From: Myxococcaceae bacterium
GTDB taxonomy: Bacteria > Myxococcota_A > Polyangia > Polyangiales > Ga0077539
Length of the DNA: 64,000 bases
Assembly (NCBI GenBank): GCA_004297725.1
Contig: SCUS01000057.1
Span: 33,199-97,198, forward strand
Reading direction: 5' to 3'
The notes below the pieces were generated by a model. That model saw only the letters and a list, made by a program, of their open reading frames with translations. It did no database searches and had not been told where the DNA came from. This document shows positions 45,067-53,792 of this stretch, one piece after another. Positions within the stretch are counted from its first letter, which is position 1. Each line of letters begins with the position of its first letter. The translations under genes were made by a program, and so were the position numbers.

Positions 45067-45219
45067 ATCGGGTTGAGGTTGAGCCTGTGGGTGCGCGCGA
45101 ACCACGCCCGCGCGATCGGGTTCTATCGGAAGGTGGGATTCGTGGCCGACGCGGGCGGCCCCACCCAGCGAGACGGGGGCGCGCTGCACCTCACGATGCG
45201 GAAAGCGATCGTCCGCTAG
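45067..45219 (+). pseudogene. 3' fragment of a GNAT acetyltransferase
   Basis: Reads LRLSLWVRANHARAIGFYRKVGF, the last strands of a GNAT fold with the conserved Tyr, fused in frame to the sigma remnant (EQHLARAQ). A deletion that joined two genes explains it. Confidence 0.7.
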
Positions 45220-45237
45220 AACAGCGGCGCAGGTAAT

Positions 45238-45264
45238 CCGCGTCGGGGGAGCCGCGTCGGGGGA
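45238..45264 (+). repeat. two copies of a 13-nt direct repeat
   Basis: CCGCGTCGGGGGA occurs twice, offset by 14 nt, between the GNAT fragment and the next gene. Confidence 0.7.
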
Positions 45265-45294
45265 ACCGCAAAACGCGATGCGCGAAGCGGAGGA

Positions 45295-46179
45295 TCAGCG
45301 CGCCGAGTTCGGTGGCACGTCTCGCAGCCGGTAGACGTACGCGGCGCGCCGCCCCTCGCGCACAACACTCCCGGCCTGCCGCAGTGCGCGCATGACCTCG
45401 TGGACCTCGTTCTTGCGTGGGCGCCTCCCCGTCCTCTCCACGGCCTCGGCCATCTCCCCCGTCAACAGCCCATTCGGGTTGGCCACCAGGAGCGCCAGGA
45501 GGAAGCGACGGATGTCCGCATCCGCGGGCACCGTCGGCATCGCCACCGCTGCCGCGCTCACCCGCGACCGCTGTCCCTGCTCTCCGTCGTCCAGCCGGAG
45601 GGTGTCCAGGTAGCGCTTCCTTGGCGCCAACATCGCGTCCACGAGAGCCATCCGCACCGGCGGGAGGTTCTCCTCCTCCACGTCGGTCCCGACGCTCCGC
45701 AGCGCGTCGAGGCGCCGCGCCTGTCGCACGCCTTCCAGCGCCTGGACCACGCTCGGCTCCCACAGCGTCCTCGGGTCGAGGAGGAGCGAGGCCGCCGTGT
45801 AGGGCGTCAGATCTGGGGACGCCGTTGTCGCCGTTGCCGTCGCCTCTGCACTCGTCGGCTGGATCGGCGCCAGGAGCTCAACCACGTCCACGCCGAACGC
45901 GTCCGCCAGCCTCGTCATTGTCGAAGCGGTGACGTTCGTTCGCCCGCTCTCGACCAGGCGGTACAGCCGCTCCGACATGCCGTCGGCTCTCGACGCGACC
46001 TCGTTCTGCGTCCACCCGCGCGCCTCCCGCAGGCGGCGGACGTTCACGGCCACGCGCTCCACCGTCCCCGCGTACCCGACCGAGCGGTGCCGCGCGCCCC
46101 GCTTCGTACCACGCGATGCCACCCTCGGCCTGTCGCTGACAGCCTTCTGACGCCAAAGGCAATACTTGACCTTGAACAC
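45295..46179 (-). CDS. XRE-family regulator with C-terminal winged-helix-like region
   Basis: The protein has 294 residues. The HTH is at about 45-100 (NVRRLREARGWTQNEVASRA, then LVESGRTNVTASTMTRLADAFG). A Thr/Ala-rich linker follows, and a C-terminal region (about 215-285) that looks like a winged helix (GLLTGEMAEAVERTGRRP). The N-terminal ~40 residues are basic and may not be translated. The target is unknown. Confidence 0.78.
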   Translation of the reverse strand: MFKVKYCLWRQKAVSDRPRVASRGTKRGARHRSVGYAGTVERVAVNVRRLREARGWTQNEVASRADGMSERLYRLVESGRTNVTASTMTRLADAFGVDVVELLAPIQPTSAEATATATTASPDLTPYTAASLLLDPRTLWEPSVVQALEGVRQARRLDALRSVGTDVEEENLPPVRMALVDAMLAPRKRYLDTLRLDDGEQGQRSRVSAAAVAMPTVPADADIRRFLLALLVANPNGLLTGEMAEAVERTGRRPRKNEVHEVMRALRQAGSVVREGRRAAYVYRLRDVPPNSAR

Positions 46180-46250
46180 CCCAGCAGGTCACACCTCCGG
46201 CCGCAGGGCCACAGCGGCGACCGCCGCACCTGCGCAGGAGGGCCGAAGCG

Positions 46251-47096
46251 ATGAACCATCGATGGTGCTGGGCGTGGCTGTGTTTGTTGGGGATCGTCGG
46301 CTGTCCGGGGCCGGATCCAGTCCCACCGCCGAGTGAGACGACCGATGCTGGAGCCGATGGCGGTCTCGCTGCGGATACCGGCAACCCCTGCGGGGGTCGG
46401 GTCTGCGGTTCCAGCAGTGCAGGCGACTTCTGCGGCTCCTGCACGGCGCCTTCCATCTGCAGCGCCGCGGGACAGTGCGAGTCGAGGATCTGTCAGCCCG
46501 CGTGCGGCACCAACGACTGCGGCGCCGACCCGGGGCTGAACTGCGATCGGCAGTTCTGCGGCAACCTCGGTGGCGGCTGTCCGACGGGACGGAGCTGCGT
46601 GCGCGGGCACTGCACCTGCGTTCCCAACTGCACCGGCCGGACGTGTGGGCCGGACGGGTGCGGGGGCACCTGTGGATCGTGCGGGAGGGGGTTCCAGTGC
46701 GGCGGCTCCGGCAGCTGCGAGGTGAACCCGGCGTCATCCTGGGTCGTCACCGTCACCCGGGGCACGGTCGCCGAGCGCAACGGCGCCGGGGCGACGTGGG
46801 ACTCGCTCGGCGGCGCGCCCGACCCCTTCGTGTGCCTCACCATCAGCGGGCGGCAGACCTGCACGCCCGAGGCGACCGACACCTTCGCGCCGGTGTGGAA
46901 CTTCGCCCTCCCGGCGGTGACGGCTCTGTCCCTCCAGACCGCTCTCGTCGTCTCGTATAGCGAACGCGACGTCGTCGGGGCCGAGAGCATCTGCGACGCC
47001 GGACCGCTGCCGATCGACATGCCGACCTTCATCGCGGGTGGCAACACGGTGGGCTGCCGCAATGGAGGCTGGTCCTTCACGCTCCGAGCGCAGTAG
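46251..47096 (+). CDS. Cys-rich lipoprotein with C2-like C-terminus
   Basis: The protein has 281 residues. A lipobox (LGIVGC) ends the signal. A Cys-rich middle (about 45-150) has repeated CGxxC and CGGxC units, as in myxobacterial surface lipoproteins. The C-terminal ~120 residues form a beta-rich domain (WVVTVTRGTVAERN, DPFVCLTISG) that looks C2-like. The role is probably at the cell surface. It overlaps the next gene. Confidence 0.72.
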   Translation: MNHRWCWAWLCLLGIVGCPGPDPVPPPSETTDAGADGGLAADTGNPCGGRVCGSSSAGDFCGSCTAPSICSAAGQCESRICQPACGTNDCGADPGLNCDRQFCGNLGGGCPTGRSCVRGHCTCVPNCTGRTCGPDGCGGTCGSCGRGFQCGGSGSCEVNPASSWVVTVTRGTVAERNGAGATWDSLGGAPDPFVCLTISGRQTCTPEATDTFAPVWNFALPAVTALSLQTALVVSYSERDVVGAESICDAGPLPIDMPTFIAGGNTVGCRNGGWSFTLRAQ

Positions 47097-47883
47097 GCGG
47101 GAGCGGCTCGTCTTGCGCCAGCCTCACCGCACAGTCGCTGTGGCCCTCGCCGCGCTCGTGCTGAGCGCCTGCAGTCTGGGCAACCCCCTCTTCCTCTCGG
47201 AGCCTGACGGCGGGCTCGAGGACGCCAGGCGTCCAATCGGCTTGGCGCGTGACGCGGCCGAGGCCACCGTCGATGTGGGGGGCGTCGTGGACGTCCCTGC
47301 GGACCTCGTGCTCCGCGTTGATGCCGTCGATGCCGACGATCGGCCGGAGAGATCGGACACCCTGGTACTCGACGGCGACGCGTCCGATGGCGGCGCCCTG
47401 GTGGACGCGGGCGCTCCTGCCCTCGACAGCACCTCGTTCGACACTGCCGACGTGTTCGACGCACTGGACGTCGTCGCTCTGGCCGACCGGATCGAGGGCG
47501 AGGAGCGCGCGGATGTGACGGGCGACGATCGACGACCCGCCGGGGATCTCCCCGACGCGTTCGCCGATGCCGCGCACGAGGATGCTCGGCCCGCCATCGA
47601 CATCGCCCCCGTCTGCGGGTCGATGACGATGGCCTGCGGCGGCGAGTGCGTGGACGTGGCCACGGATCGGCGGCACTGCGGGGTCTGCGATCGAGCATGC
47701 CAGAGCGGTGAGCTCTGCCTCGGTGGCGGCTGCACATGGCCGCGCTGCGGCGACGCGAGAGAGCGCGTCCTCTGCGGCGACGCGTGCGTGGATCTCGCGA
47801 CCGACCCGGACCACTGCGGCGCTTGCCGGAGTTCCTGCGCAGCAGGACAGTTCTGCCGTCTCGGCCTTTGCAACGGTCGCTGA
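47062..47883 (+). CDS. Cys-rich lipoprotein
   Basis: The chosen ATG (47062) lies in the end of the previous gene and gives 273 residues. A lipobox (LVLSAC) ends the signal. A long Asp/Ala/Val-rich acidic stretch is followed by two C-terminal Cys-rich repeats (CGGECVDVATDRRHCGVC and CGDACVDLATDPDHCGAC). These repeats are common in myxobacterial exported proteins. The acidic region resembles other Asp-rich linkers of this group. Function unknown. Confidence 0.7.
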   Translation: MEAGPSRSERSRRERLVLRQPHRTVAVALAALVLSACSLGNPLFLSEPDGGLEDARRPIGLARDAAEATVDVGGVVDVPADLVLRVDAVDADDRPERSDTLVLDGDASDGGALVDAGAPALDSTSFDTADVFDALDVVALADRIEGEERADVTGDDRRPAGDLPDAFADAAHEDARPAIDIAPVCGSMTMACGGECVDVATDRRHCGVCDRACQSGELCLGGGCTWPRCGDARERVLCGDACVDLATDPDHCGACRSSCAAGQFCRLGLCNGR

Positions 47884-48238
47884 GGCAACGGACTGAGCAC
47901 CTCTAGAGGTATGGCTGGATCGTACGCGGTGCGCGTCTATCTATCGGGGGGGAGGCGCCTTCGACACCGGCGCCATCGCGCAGAGAGCGGCGTTCCGGTC
48001 GTTCCGCGGCGTGGTGAACTTCCGGGCGGCGAACCTCGGATTCCGCTGCGCTCGCGTTCCCCAGCGATAGCTCGATGATCTCGCCCGATCGGACGTCGTC
48101 CGACTGACCCCGGACGGCGGCCGAGTTCGTGCTCGCGTCGATCGGGCGGCGCAGGAAGCGCTCGATTTTCGCCTGATTCGCGGCGAGACAGATGCCGAAG
48201 TCGCGCGTTCCTCCCGGCTCCGCTACGGTTGCAGCCTC
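47884..48238. other. 355-nt stretch without a recognisable gene
   Basis: A perfect 12-nt palindrome ACCTCTAGAGGT lies at 47899-47910. On the minus strand a frame open from about 48245 to the stop at 47903 has no usable start codon but reads protein-like in part (AKIERFLRRPIDAST), perhaps a gene remnant. Nothing else is supported. Confidence 0.5.
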
Positions 48239-49954
48239 ATGTCATCTCCGAAGCGAACGAAGGCACCCATCGTGCGTGCTCGCACCCTCGCACCGCGACC
48301 CGAGCATCTGGTCGGACAACAGCCCGTTCGAACTGAGGGGGTCGCACAGGCGCGGCGCGAGCTCTTCCGCCTCTCCCTCTGCGACGACGACGAGATCCGC
48401 ATCGTCGGAACCGACGTCACTGCCCTCGAGAGCTGGCGGCTTCATCGCTATCGGCGATCGGACGGCGAGTGGCACCGGGACGACTCCCAATGTCTCTTTC
48501 TGGGCACCAACTCGACGGAGAAATTTCGGGACGCGCTGATTCGCGAAGCGCATGAGTCGGGATCTGCGGCGCCATGGCTCAGCTTCGAGTATCAATCGGA
48601 GCGCTATCGCAACGAGATCGAGGCGGACGACGACTCGGCGATTGTCCCGCACCTCGTGCTGAAGGCGCTCGCACTGGCGCTTGGAAATGGCGATCTCAAG
48701 GCCGCGGGACACATGGGGCGCGAGGCGCTGAAGTACATCCGGACGCAGCTCCCGGACTTTGTCACTCCGGGCGATGGTGACGGCCTGCTCGATCAGAAGG
48801 GAGACTCTGGAAGAATCGCTGGCAAGGAGAGGCTCCTGCGCGTCTGCACGGAGTTCTGCCGCGACCACGAGGACGACAGCGACTACGAAGACGCGGCGTC
48901 GCAGCTCGGCTTCTGGGTTGAACGGCTCCATCCGAAGGCGGTTCGAAGCGCATGCAAAACCGCCGCGGAAGTAGCGCGAGCCTCGAGAAAGGCGAACGAG
49001 CAGATTCCGCCGGCTCTGGGCGAGTTCTACGCGCGCCTCGAGCGGGCTCTCCAAACTCAGACTGACCCCACACCGGAGGGGGTAGCTCGACTGGCGCTCC
49101 TGACCTTGGGAGTAGAAACAGAGAAGGTGGCTCACTACTTCGACTATCGCTACACGGGCACGCGGAGAGCGGAGTCGGACACGATCCGTCCTGGTGGTGC
49201 TGGTGCGACGCCACCGTTCTATGTCGCGAAGCCCGACTGGGAGACCGAGCCGACACGAGCGGTGATCGTGCTCCCCTCGATGTTCGGTGTGAACGACCAC
49301 GTCAAGCAGGTGGCGCGACGCCTGGCGCGGGCTGGGTATCTCGCAGTCGTTCCCCACTTTCTGCGAGACAGCATCAGACCCGAGGAAGATGTCGAGCGGT
49401 TGATACGGTTCGCCCGGAATGGGCGAGATCGCACGGAGAAGCAGATCTTCGATGACCTCGCGGCAACACTGGAGTACCTACGGGAAAAGCGCAATATCGT
49501 GCCGTTGCGCGTCGGCTTGCTCGGCTTCGAGGCCGGCGCGGCGGCGACGCACGCGTGGCTTGGATCCGAAGGCGCACTGGTTGGCGCTGCGATCGCATTC
49601 TACGGCGCGGCGGAGCTACCGGTCCCAAGCCTTCGCGCGCCACTGCTCACCTTCATGGGCGATCGGGACCCGTGGTTCACGATGGAAAGGCGTGACTCAC
49701 TGCGACGTGAGCTTACTTCCTCGCACGGCGAGGCGCTGCTCTGCACGTTCGAGGGCGCCGGACGAGGATTCTTTGATCCCGGCTTCGAGCGGGAACGTGG
49801 GAGGAACCCGCCACGGGAGCCAACGGCCGAGTCGTCGGGGTACTTCTCCCTCGGTCTCTCCCGCTATTATCACCCGACAGCCAGTCACGAGGCATGGGAG
49901 ATGACGCTCGCCTTCCTGCGCAAACATCTCGGGACTCAATCTCGTCGGCGCTGA
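48239..49954 (+). CDS. dienelactone-hydrolase-fold protein lacking its catalytic residues
   Basis: The protein has 571 residues. The C-terminal ~230 residues follow the dienelactone hydrolase fold (AVIVLPSMFGVNDHVKQVARR, ALLTFMGDRDPWF-like strands). The nucleophile elbow, normally GxCxGG, reads LGFEAGAA with Glu instead of Cys/Ser. The His position, normally GAGHGF, reads GAGRGF. The N-terminal ~330 residues match no domain I know. Base use is less GC-rich than neighbours, hinting at transfer. It could be a binding or scaffold protein. It lies beside an integrase-bearing island end. Confidence 0.7.
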   Translation: MSSPKRTKAPIVRARTLAPRPEHLVGQQPVRTEGVAQARRELFRLSLCDDDEIRIVGTDVTALESWRLHRYRRSDGEWHRDDSQCLFLGTNSTEKFRDALIREAHESGSAAPWLSFEYQSERYRNEIEADDDSAIVPHLVLKALALALGNGDLKAAGHMGREALKYIRTQLPDFVTPGDGDGLLDQKGDSGRIAGKERLLRVCTEFCRDHEDDSDYEDAASQLGFWVERLHPKAVRSACKTAAEVARASRKANEQIPPALGEFYARLERALQTQTDPTPEGVARLALLTLGVETEKVAHYFDYRYTGTRRAESDTIRPGGAGATPPFYVAKPDWETEPTRAVIVLPSMFGVNDHVKQVARRLARAGYLAVVPHFLRDSIRPEEDVERLIRFARNGRDRTEKQIFDDLAATLEYLREKRNIVPLRVGLLGFEAGAAATHAWLGSEGALVGAAIAFYGAAELPVPSLRAPLLTFMGDRDPWFTMERRDSLRRELTSSHGEALLCTFEGAGRGFFDPGFERERGRNPPREPTAESSGYFSLGLSRYYHPTASHEAWEMTLAFLRKHLGTQSRRR

Positions 49955-51029
49955 TGCGTCCAGGTGAGGACGGCGCGGCGCGCCGATTGCTGTCCAACCG
50001 ACCGGACTGGCGCTTCCGCTCGGGCGAGAGCGACGTCGAGCAGTCCGCTCGGCGCCCGCGCGGGCCGCGCCGAGCATGCTCGCCGAGGGGGGCTCAAGAC
50101 TACCGCCCTCGAGGACGAGGTAGGGAGCCGTCAGGTATCCTCCGCCGGGCATTGGCGCCAGGGGCACAGCGTCGTAGTCCCGCTTGCTCGACGTCAACTA
50201 CATCTCCCGTCGTCCGCAGCGGCAACCAGGGGACGTCTCGTGGCCAGACCCGCCGAGCTCGCCCCCGCGATGTTCGGGCCGAAGCTATGAGGAACGATGG
50301 GCTGACAGCGCGCTGCGCCCCCAGCCGCCGACGGGACCGTCACGAAATCTCCGCTTCTACGCGGCCATCAACATTTTTGTGGAAGGCGCTGGGTGGCGAA
50401 GAGGTGGCTGTGAAATCGGAGCTACCTATTCCCGCCATCCAACCGAGGTGGCTGCCGGTGGTGGCTGCCGGTGGTGGCTGCCGGCAAGTCATTGAAATTG
50501 CTGGACTCATGACTTGGGGGGCGACCTGGACAGCCACCCGATCGGGGGTGGCTGCGCGCGCCTGCGTCGGCGTCGGTCGAAGCCGATGTGGATGTTTTGG
50601 GCACTCGAGGCGAGGCCTGCTGTGGGCCGCGCTTGCGAGCGCCCGCGATCGGTTGCACGGCCGTCGTTGCCCACTGCTCTGGTGGGGTGTCCCGGTCCGG
50701 AACGCCATGCGCCTCCTGCGAACCGACGTCCCAGCGCCGACCGGAAGGTGACCACCACAACGGCGGATGCCTGATCGGGTCCTCCGGAGTGGTCGATCCG
50801 GTGACGGGCGCGGAAGCGGTGATGGGGCCGACTTGTCGCCGGTCGCGGCGGCGGACCCGGTCCGGCGGTCCGGACCTTCGCGAGTTCCGGAACCAACGGG
50901 CGCAGTCGAAGGCGCGTGGGAACCCACGGCCATGAGTTTCGCGAATGCCATCCGCGGCGCCTTCGACCAGCAGCCCCTGTGGGGCCTGCACATCGTCAGC
51001 CGTCCTGCCGGCAGCTTGGAGCGGCGGTC
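49955..51029. other. about 1.1 kb without a recognisable gene
   Basis: Open frames exist on both strands but none reads like a protein family, and their residue use is typical of non-coding GC-rich sequence. A 13-nt tandem repeat lies at 50447-50484. It may be decayed DNA at an island edge. Confidence 0.55.
50447..50484 (+). repeat. 13-nt tandem repeat, three copies
   Basis: Unit GGTGGCTGCCGGT repeated three times; the last copy lacks its final base. Confidence 0.85.
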
Positions 51030-51605
51030 GTGACGCCCGAACGCAAGTACCTCACGACGTCGGAGGCGGCGGTGTTCTGCGGCTTCAAGACGTCGGGGGC
51101 CATCCGCAAGGCGGTGATGGAGAGGCGCCTGCGGGCGGTGGGTCGGCGGGGTGGCCGGGGCTCCCTCGTCTTCCTGCGCGAGGACCTCGATCGGTTCATG
51201 TGCGGCGAGCCGCCGCGTGCTACGCCGGAGGCGGAACGACCGGGTGCGCCTCCTCCAGGAGGCGACAATGAAGAAGATCGAATGGGTCAATCGGTGGAAC
51301 TATTGGATCGCGCCCGACCCGGTGAAGCCGGGCGTCTGGCGCAGGAAGGAGGGAGGGTACTTCGTCCGCGGACGCGCCGTCGATCCGCGAACGGGCAAGA
51401 CCCGGGAGGTGCAGAGGGCCCTCCCGGAGATGGAGAGCGCGGCCGCGTACGGGTGGCTGCAGGAGGAGCTGTCGAAGGTTCGCCGCGGGGCGGACGAGTC
51501 GAGTCCACAGCGGATGCGCTGGAGCGCCTTCGCCGTGTCGTGTCTCGAGCGCCGCATCGCGACGAAGAAGATCAAGTCGGCGAAGAACCGGATCGTGTGG
51601 GGTAG
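51030..51605 (+). CDS. excisionase-like HTH protein
   Basis: Starts at a GTG at 51030. Residues 1-60 read as an AlpA/MerR-type DNA-binding domain (YLTTSEAAVFCGFKTSGAIR, then VFLREDLDRFM). The frame continues to 51605, but this 3' part overlaps the integrase by 338 nt and is low-complexity, so only the first ~75 codons are convincing. Position and domain fit a recombination directionality factor for the adjacent integrase. A frame break near 51260 may have extended it. Confidence 0.6.
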   Translation: MTPERKYLTTSEAAVFCGFKTSGAIRKAVMERRLRAVGRRGGRGSLVFLREDLDRFMCGEPPRATPEAERPGAPPPGGDNEEDRMGQSVELLDRARPGEAGRLAQEGGRVLRPRTRRRSANGQDPGGAEGPPGDGERGRVRVAAGGAVEGSPRGGRVESTADALERLRRVVSRAPHRDEEDQVGEEPDRVG

Positions 51606-52572
51606 CGTGCTCAAGACGCACCTCATTCCGGCCTTCGGCGACTACTACGTCGATCAGCTGCGCTTCGCGGACTTCGAGCGCTGGCAGCTCGCGACCGCCG
51701 CGAAGATCAACGCGGGGAAGATGGCGCCCACCACGGGCAACAATCACCTGCGGATCCTCCGGACGATCATGAACGACGCGGTGCATGCCTTCCGGCTCGA
51801 TCGCAACCCGCTCAACGGGATCGAGCCCTTCGACACGTCCGAGCATGAGGTCTACTCCGACGAGGAGCCCAACGCGCTCACCGTCGCGGAGGTCCGGCCC
51901 TTCCTCGTGAAGATGCGCGAGCTCTGCCCGCAGCACTTCGCGATGGTGGCCCTCGGGTTCGCGACGGGGTTGCGCCCGTCGTCGCTTCGTCCGCTGCGCA
52001 AGGGCGGCGAGACGCCCGACGTGTTGTGGAAGGACGGCGTGCTGCTGGTGCGGCGCTCGCAGACGGTCGGCGACGAGGTGATGAACACCACGAAGACCGG
52101 CCGAAGGCAGCGCCTCGCCCTGCCGGAGGAGCTCGTCGAGATCCTCCGGTGGCACGTGGACACGCTCGCCGAGGGGCCGATGACCGAGTCCGAGCTGCTC
52201 TTCCCCAACGAGCAGGGCGGGTTCCGGTCACCGGCGGTGCTCCAGAAGCCCTTCGCCGTGGTCTCCAAGGCGATGCGGTTGCAGAAGCACATCTCGCCCC
52301 GGGCGATGCGCCGCACCTTCCAGGACCTCGCTCGCGCGGCCGAGGTCAAGGACATCGTGACCCGCTCGATCTCCGGGCACGCGACCGAGGACATGCAGCA
52401 GCACTACTCGACCGTGGCGCCCGACGAGATGCGGAGCGGGCTCGCGAAGGTGATCTCGCTGGGTGGGTTTCGCGAAGCCCACGCGTCGGGGTCGGCCACT
52501 AGGGACGATGGAGCGTCCCTGGGTGGGGGGCATGGCGGGGGGCATCCCCGCGATACGAAGACGGCCAGCTGA
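51268..52572 (+). CDS. tyrosine-type integrase
   Basis: The ATG at 51268 has AGGAGG upstream and gives 434 residues. An N-terminal Arm-type region and core-binding helix precede the catalytic domain. Catalytic residues include the Arg of TGLRPSSLR (about 233), the Arg of SPRAMRRT, the His of SGHATEDM and the nucleophile Tyr of QQHYST (about 393). The first His of the usual HxxR box is replaced (PRAMRR). A tRNA-Gly 3' fragment lies 40 nt downstream, its likely attachment site. Confidence 0.9.
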   Translation: MKKIEWVNRWNYWIAPDPVKPGVWRRKEGGYFVRGRAVDPRTGKTREVQRALPEMESAAAYGWLQEELSKVRRGADESSPQRMRWSAFAVSCLERRIATKKIKSAKNRIVWGSVLKTHLIPAFGDYYVDQLRFADFERWQLATAAKINAGKMAPTTGNNHLRILRTIMNDAVHAFRLDRNPLNGIEPFDTSEHEVYSDEEPNALTVAEVRPFLVKMRELCPQHFAMVALGFATGLRPSSLRPLRKGGETPDVLWKDGVLLVRRSQTVGDEVMNTTKTGRRQRLALPEELVEILRWHVDTLAEGPMTESELLFPNEQGGFRSPAVLQKPFAVVSKAMRLQKHISPRAMRRTFQDLARAAEVKDIVTRSISGHATEDMQQHYSTVAPDEMRSGLAKVISLGGFREAHASGSATRDDGASLGGGHGGGHPRDTKTAS

Positions 52573-52594
52573 GCTCCCTCGCTCAACTGGCCGT
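52561..52594 (+). terminator. hairpin after the integrase
   Basis: Arms ACGGCCAGCTGAG and CTCAACTGGCCGT (one mismatch) with an 8-nt loop, overlapping the stop. Possible terminator, without a clear T-run. Confidence 0.45.
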
Positions 52595-52611
52595 ATTACT
52601 TAGCTTATTTC

Positions 52612-52654
52612 GGAGCGGGCGACCGGGATCGAACCGGCGACGTTCAGCTTGGGA
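52612..52654 (-). other. tRNA-Gly (CCC) 3' fragment, attachment-site remnant
   Basis: On the minus strand the sequence from the anticodon (TCCCAAGC) through the T arm (GGTTCGATCCCGG) to GCCCGCTCC is that of a tRNA-Gly. The 5' half is missing and the adjoining bases do not pair with the anticodon stem. It is a typical duplicated core left by integration at a tRNA 3' end. Confidence 0.78.
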
Positions 52655-53345
52655 AAGTGCCCCGGAACCGTTACCGCGCGCGCCGGCGCGCTACTTTCCG
52701 AGGCAACTCCGTTACTGGAGCACACAGGGACGTCCCTCCCGTTACGCCTCGGTGGTATGCACGGTGGTATGCATGGCGGCGGTCCTTCCCCCTCCTGATC
52801 CTCGATCCTCCCACCGCTTTTCTCTCCGATGATTGACTGATCTCCCGGACCAGACACGGGTTGCGTCTGGGTCGATCCTGCCGTTCACGAAGACCGGCAA
52901 TGTCACCGCCAGCTCCGCATCGAGGACGTCCTAGCCTTCACGGGGACGCGGAGCGGAAGGGGTGCTCCGCGACCTGAGCCACCTCACCGAGGAGGCTGGT
53001 GGTTACGACCGCGAATTCACGTGAGCCACCGCGCCGCTGCATGATCGTCGCGTCGGCCTGAGTTGTTTGTCGCTCACGAGGCGCCCGACTCCCTTCCCCC
53101 TTGGGTTCCATCCGGTCGATCGCCGCGACGCCACGGTGAGCACGGGTATCTGTCAGCCCGGGGGCTCCCGATCCCCGGATGACGCCCGACGGGGGCGACA
53201 GTCTGGCTTGGCACGTTGGCATTGCGGTGCCGACGCCCCATGCGTGCGGCCAGTGAGGGGGGCGATGACGGCGACACGAAGCGCTTCGACCACGCACCCG
53301 TCGGCGCCCTTGCGCAAGCTGGGCGAACGGGTAGCCTCGCGACGA
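52655..53345. other. about 690 nt without a recognisable gene
   Basis: A short direct repeat, GGTGGTATGCA, occurs twice near 52752-52774. A minus-strand frame that ends NVAGSIPVARS is only a misreading of the tRNA fragment. Nothing else supported. Confidence 0.5.
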
Positions 53346-53792
53346 ATGAGCAATCCTTCATATGATGGATCCATCAAGTGTTCTCCGCGGGGCGCGACCA
53401 CCCGCTGCGGGGACGCCTGCAGCCAGGTTTGCGATGTCGAGGTCATCCACGCCGAGACGGTTCGGGTGGCGAGGGCGGCGTTGCCATCGGCCACCGAACA
53501 GGCCGCGCTCTCGCGCCTCTTCGCGCTCTTCTCCAACCCCACGCGGATGAACCTCCTCGTCGCCTTGCGCTCCGCGTTCAGGTCCGAGCGACCCGAGCTC
53601 TGCGTGTGCGATCTGGAGGCCATCACCGGTGCCTCGCAGTCCATGGTGAGCCACCAGTTGGGCGCCCTCCGCGAGGCAAGGCTCGTCACGAGCCGCCGGG
53701 CGGGGCGGCTGGTCTACTACCGGCTCACCGAGGCGGCCATCGCGACCCTGCTCGACGACGCGCTTCTCGCCGTCCGCAAGGAGGCCGCGTGA
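53346..53792 (+). CDS. CadC/SmtB-type ArsR-family metal repressor (copy 1)
   Basis: The protein has 148 residues. The N-terminus has Cys12, Cys21, Cys25 and Cys29, and the alpha3-type motif ELCVCDL has Cys86 and Cys88. This is the CadC metal site that binds Cd/Pb/Zn. The winged HTH is ASQSMVSHQLGALREARLV. It is about 80% identical by eye to the protein at 61890. The stop overlaps the adaptor start (GTGA). Confidence 0.9.
   Translation: MSNPSYDGSIKCSPRGATTRCGDACSQVCDVEVIHAETVRVARAALPSATEQAALSRLFALFSNPTRMNLLVALRSAFRSERPELCVCDLEAITGASQSMVSHQLGALREARLVTSRRAGRLVYYRLTEAAIATLLDDALLAVRKEAA
53358..53365. promoter_or_regulatory. TCATATGA palindrome within codons 5-7
   Basis: The palindrome sits at the same codons in both CadC-type genes (also 61902-61909) despite high GC. 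It may form part of an ArsR-type operator. Confidence 0.35.

Noticed and set aside
50445..50485. Possible CRISPR array
   Set aside because: The repeats are contiguous 13-mers without spacers; only three copies.
49894..50751. Plus-strand frame of 285 codons
   Set aside because: Residue composition is that of non-coding GC-rich DNA and no motif is present.
52600..52857. Minus-strand open frame ending NVAGSIPVARS
   Set aside because: The ending is a translated tRNA-Gly 3' fragment; the rest has no protein character.
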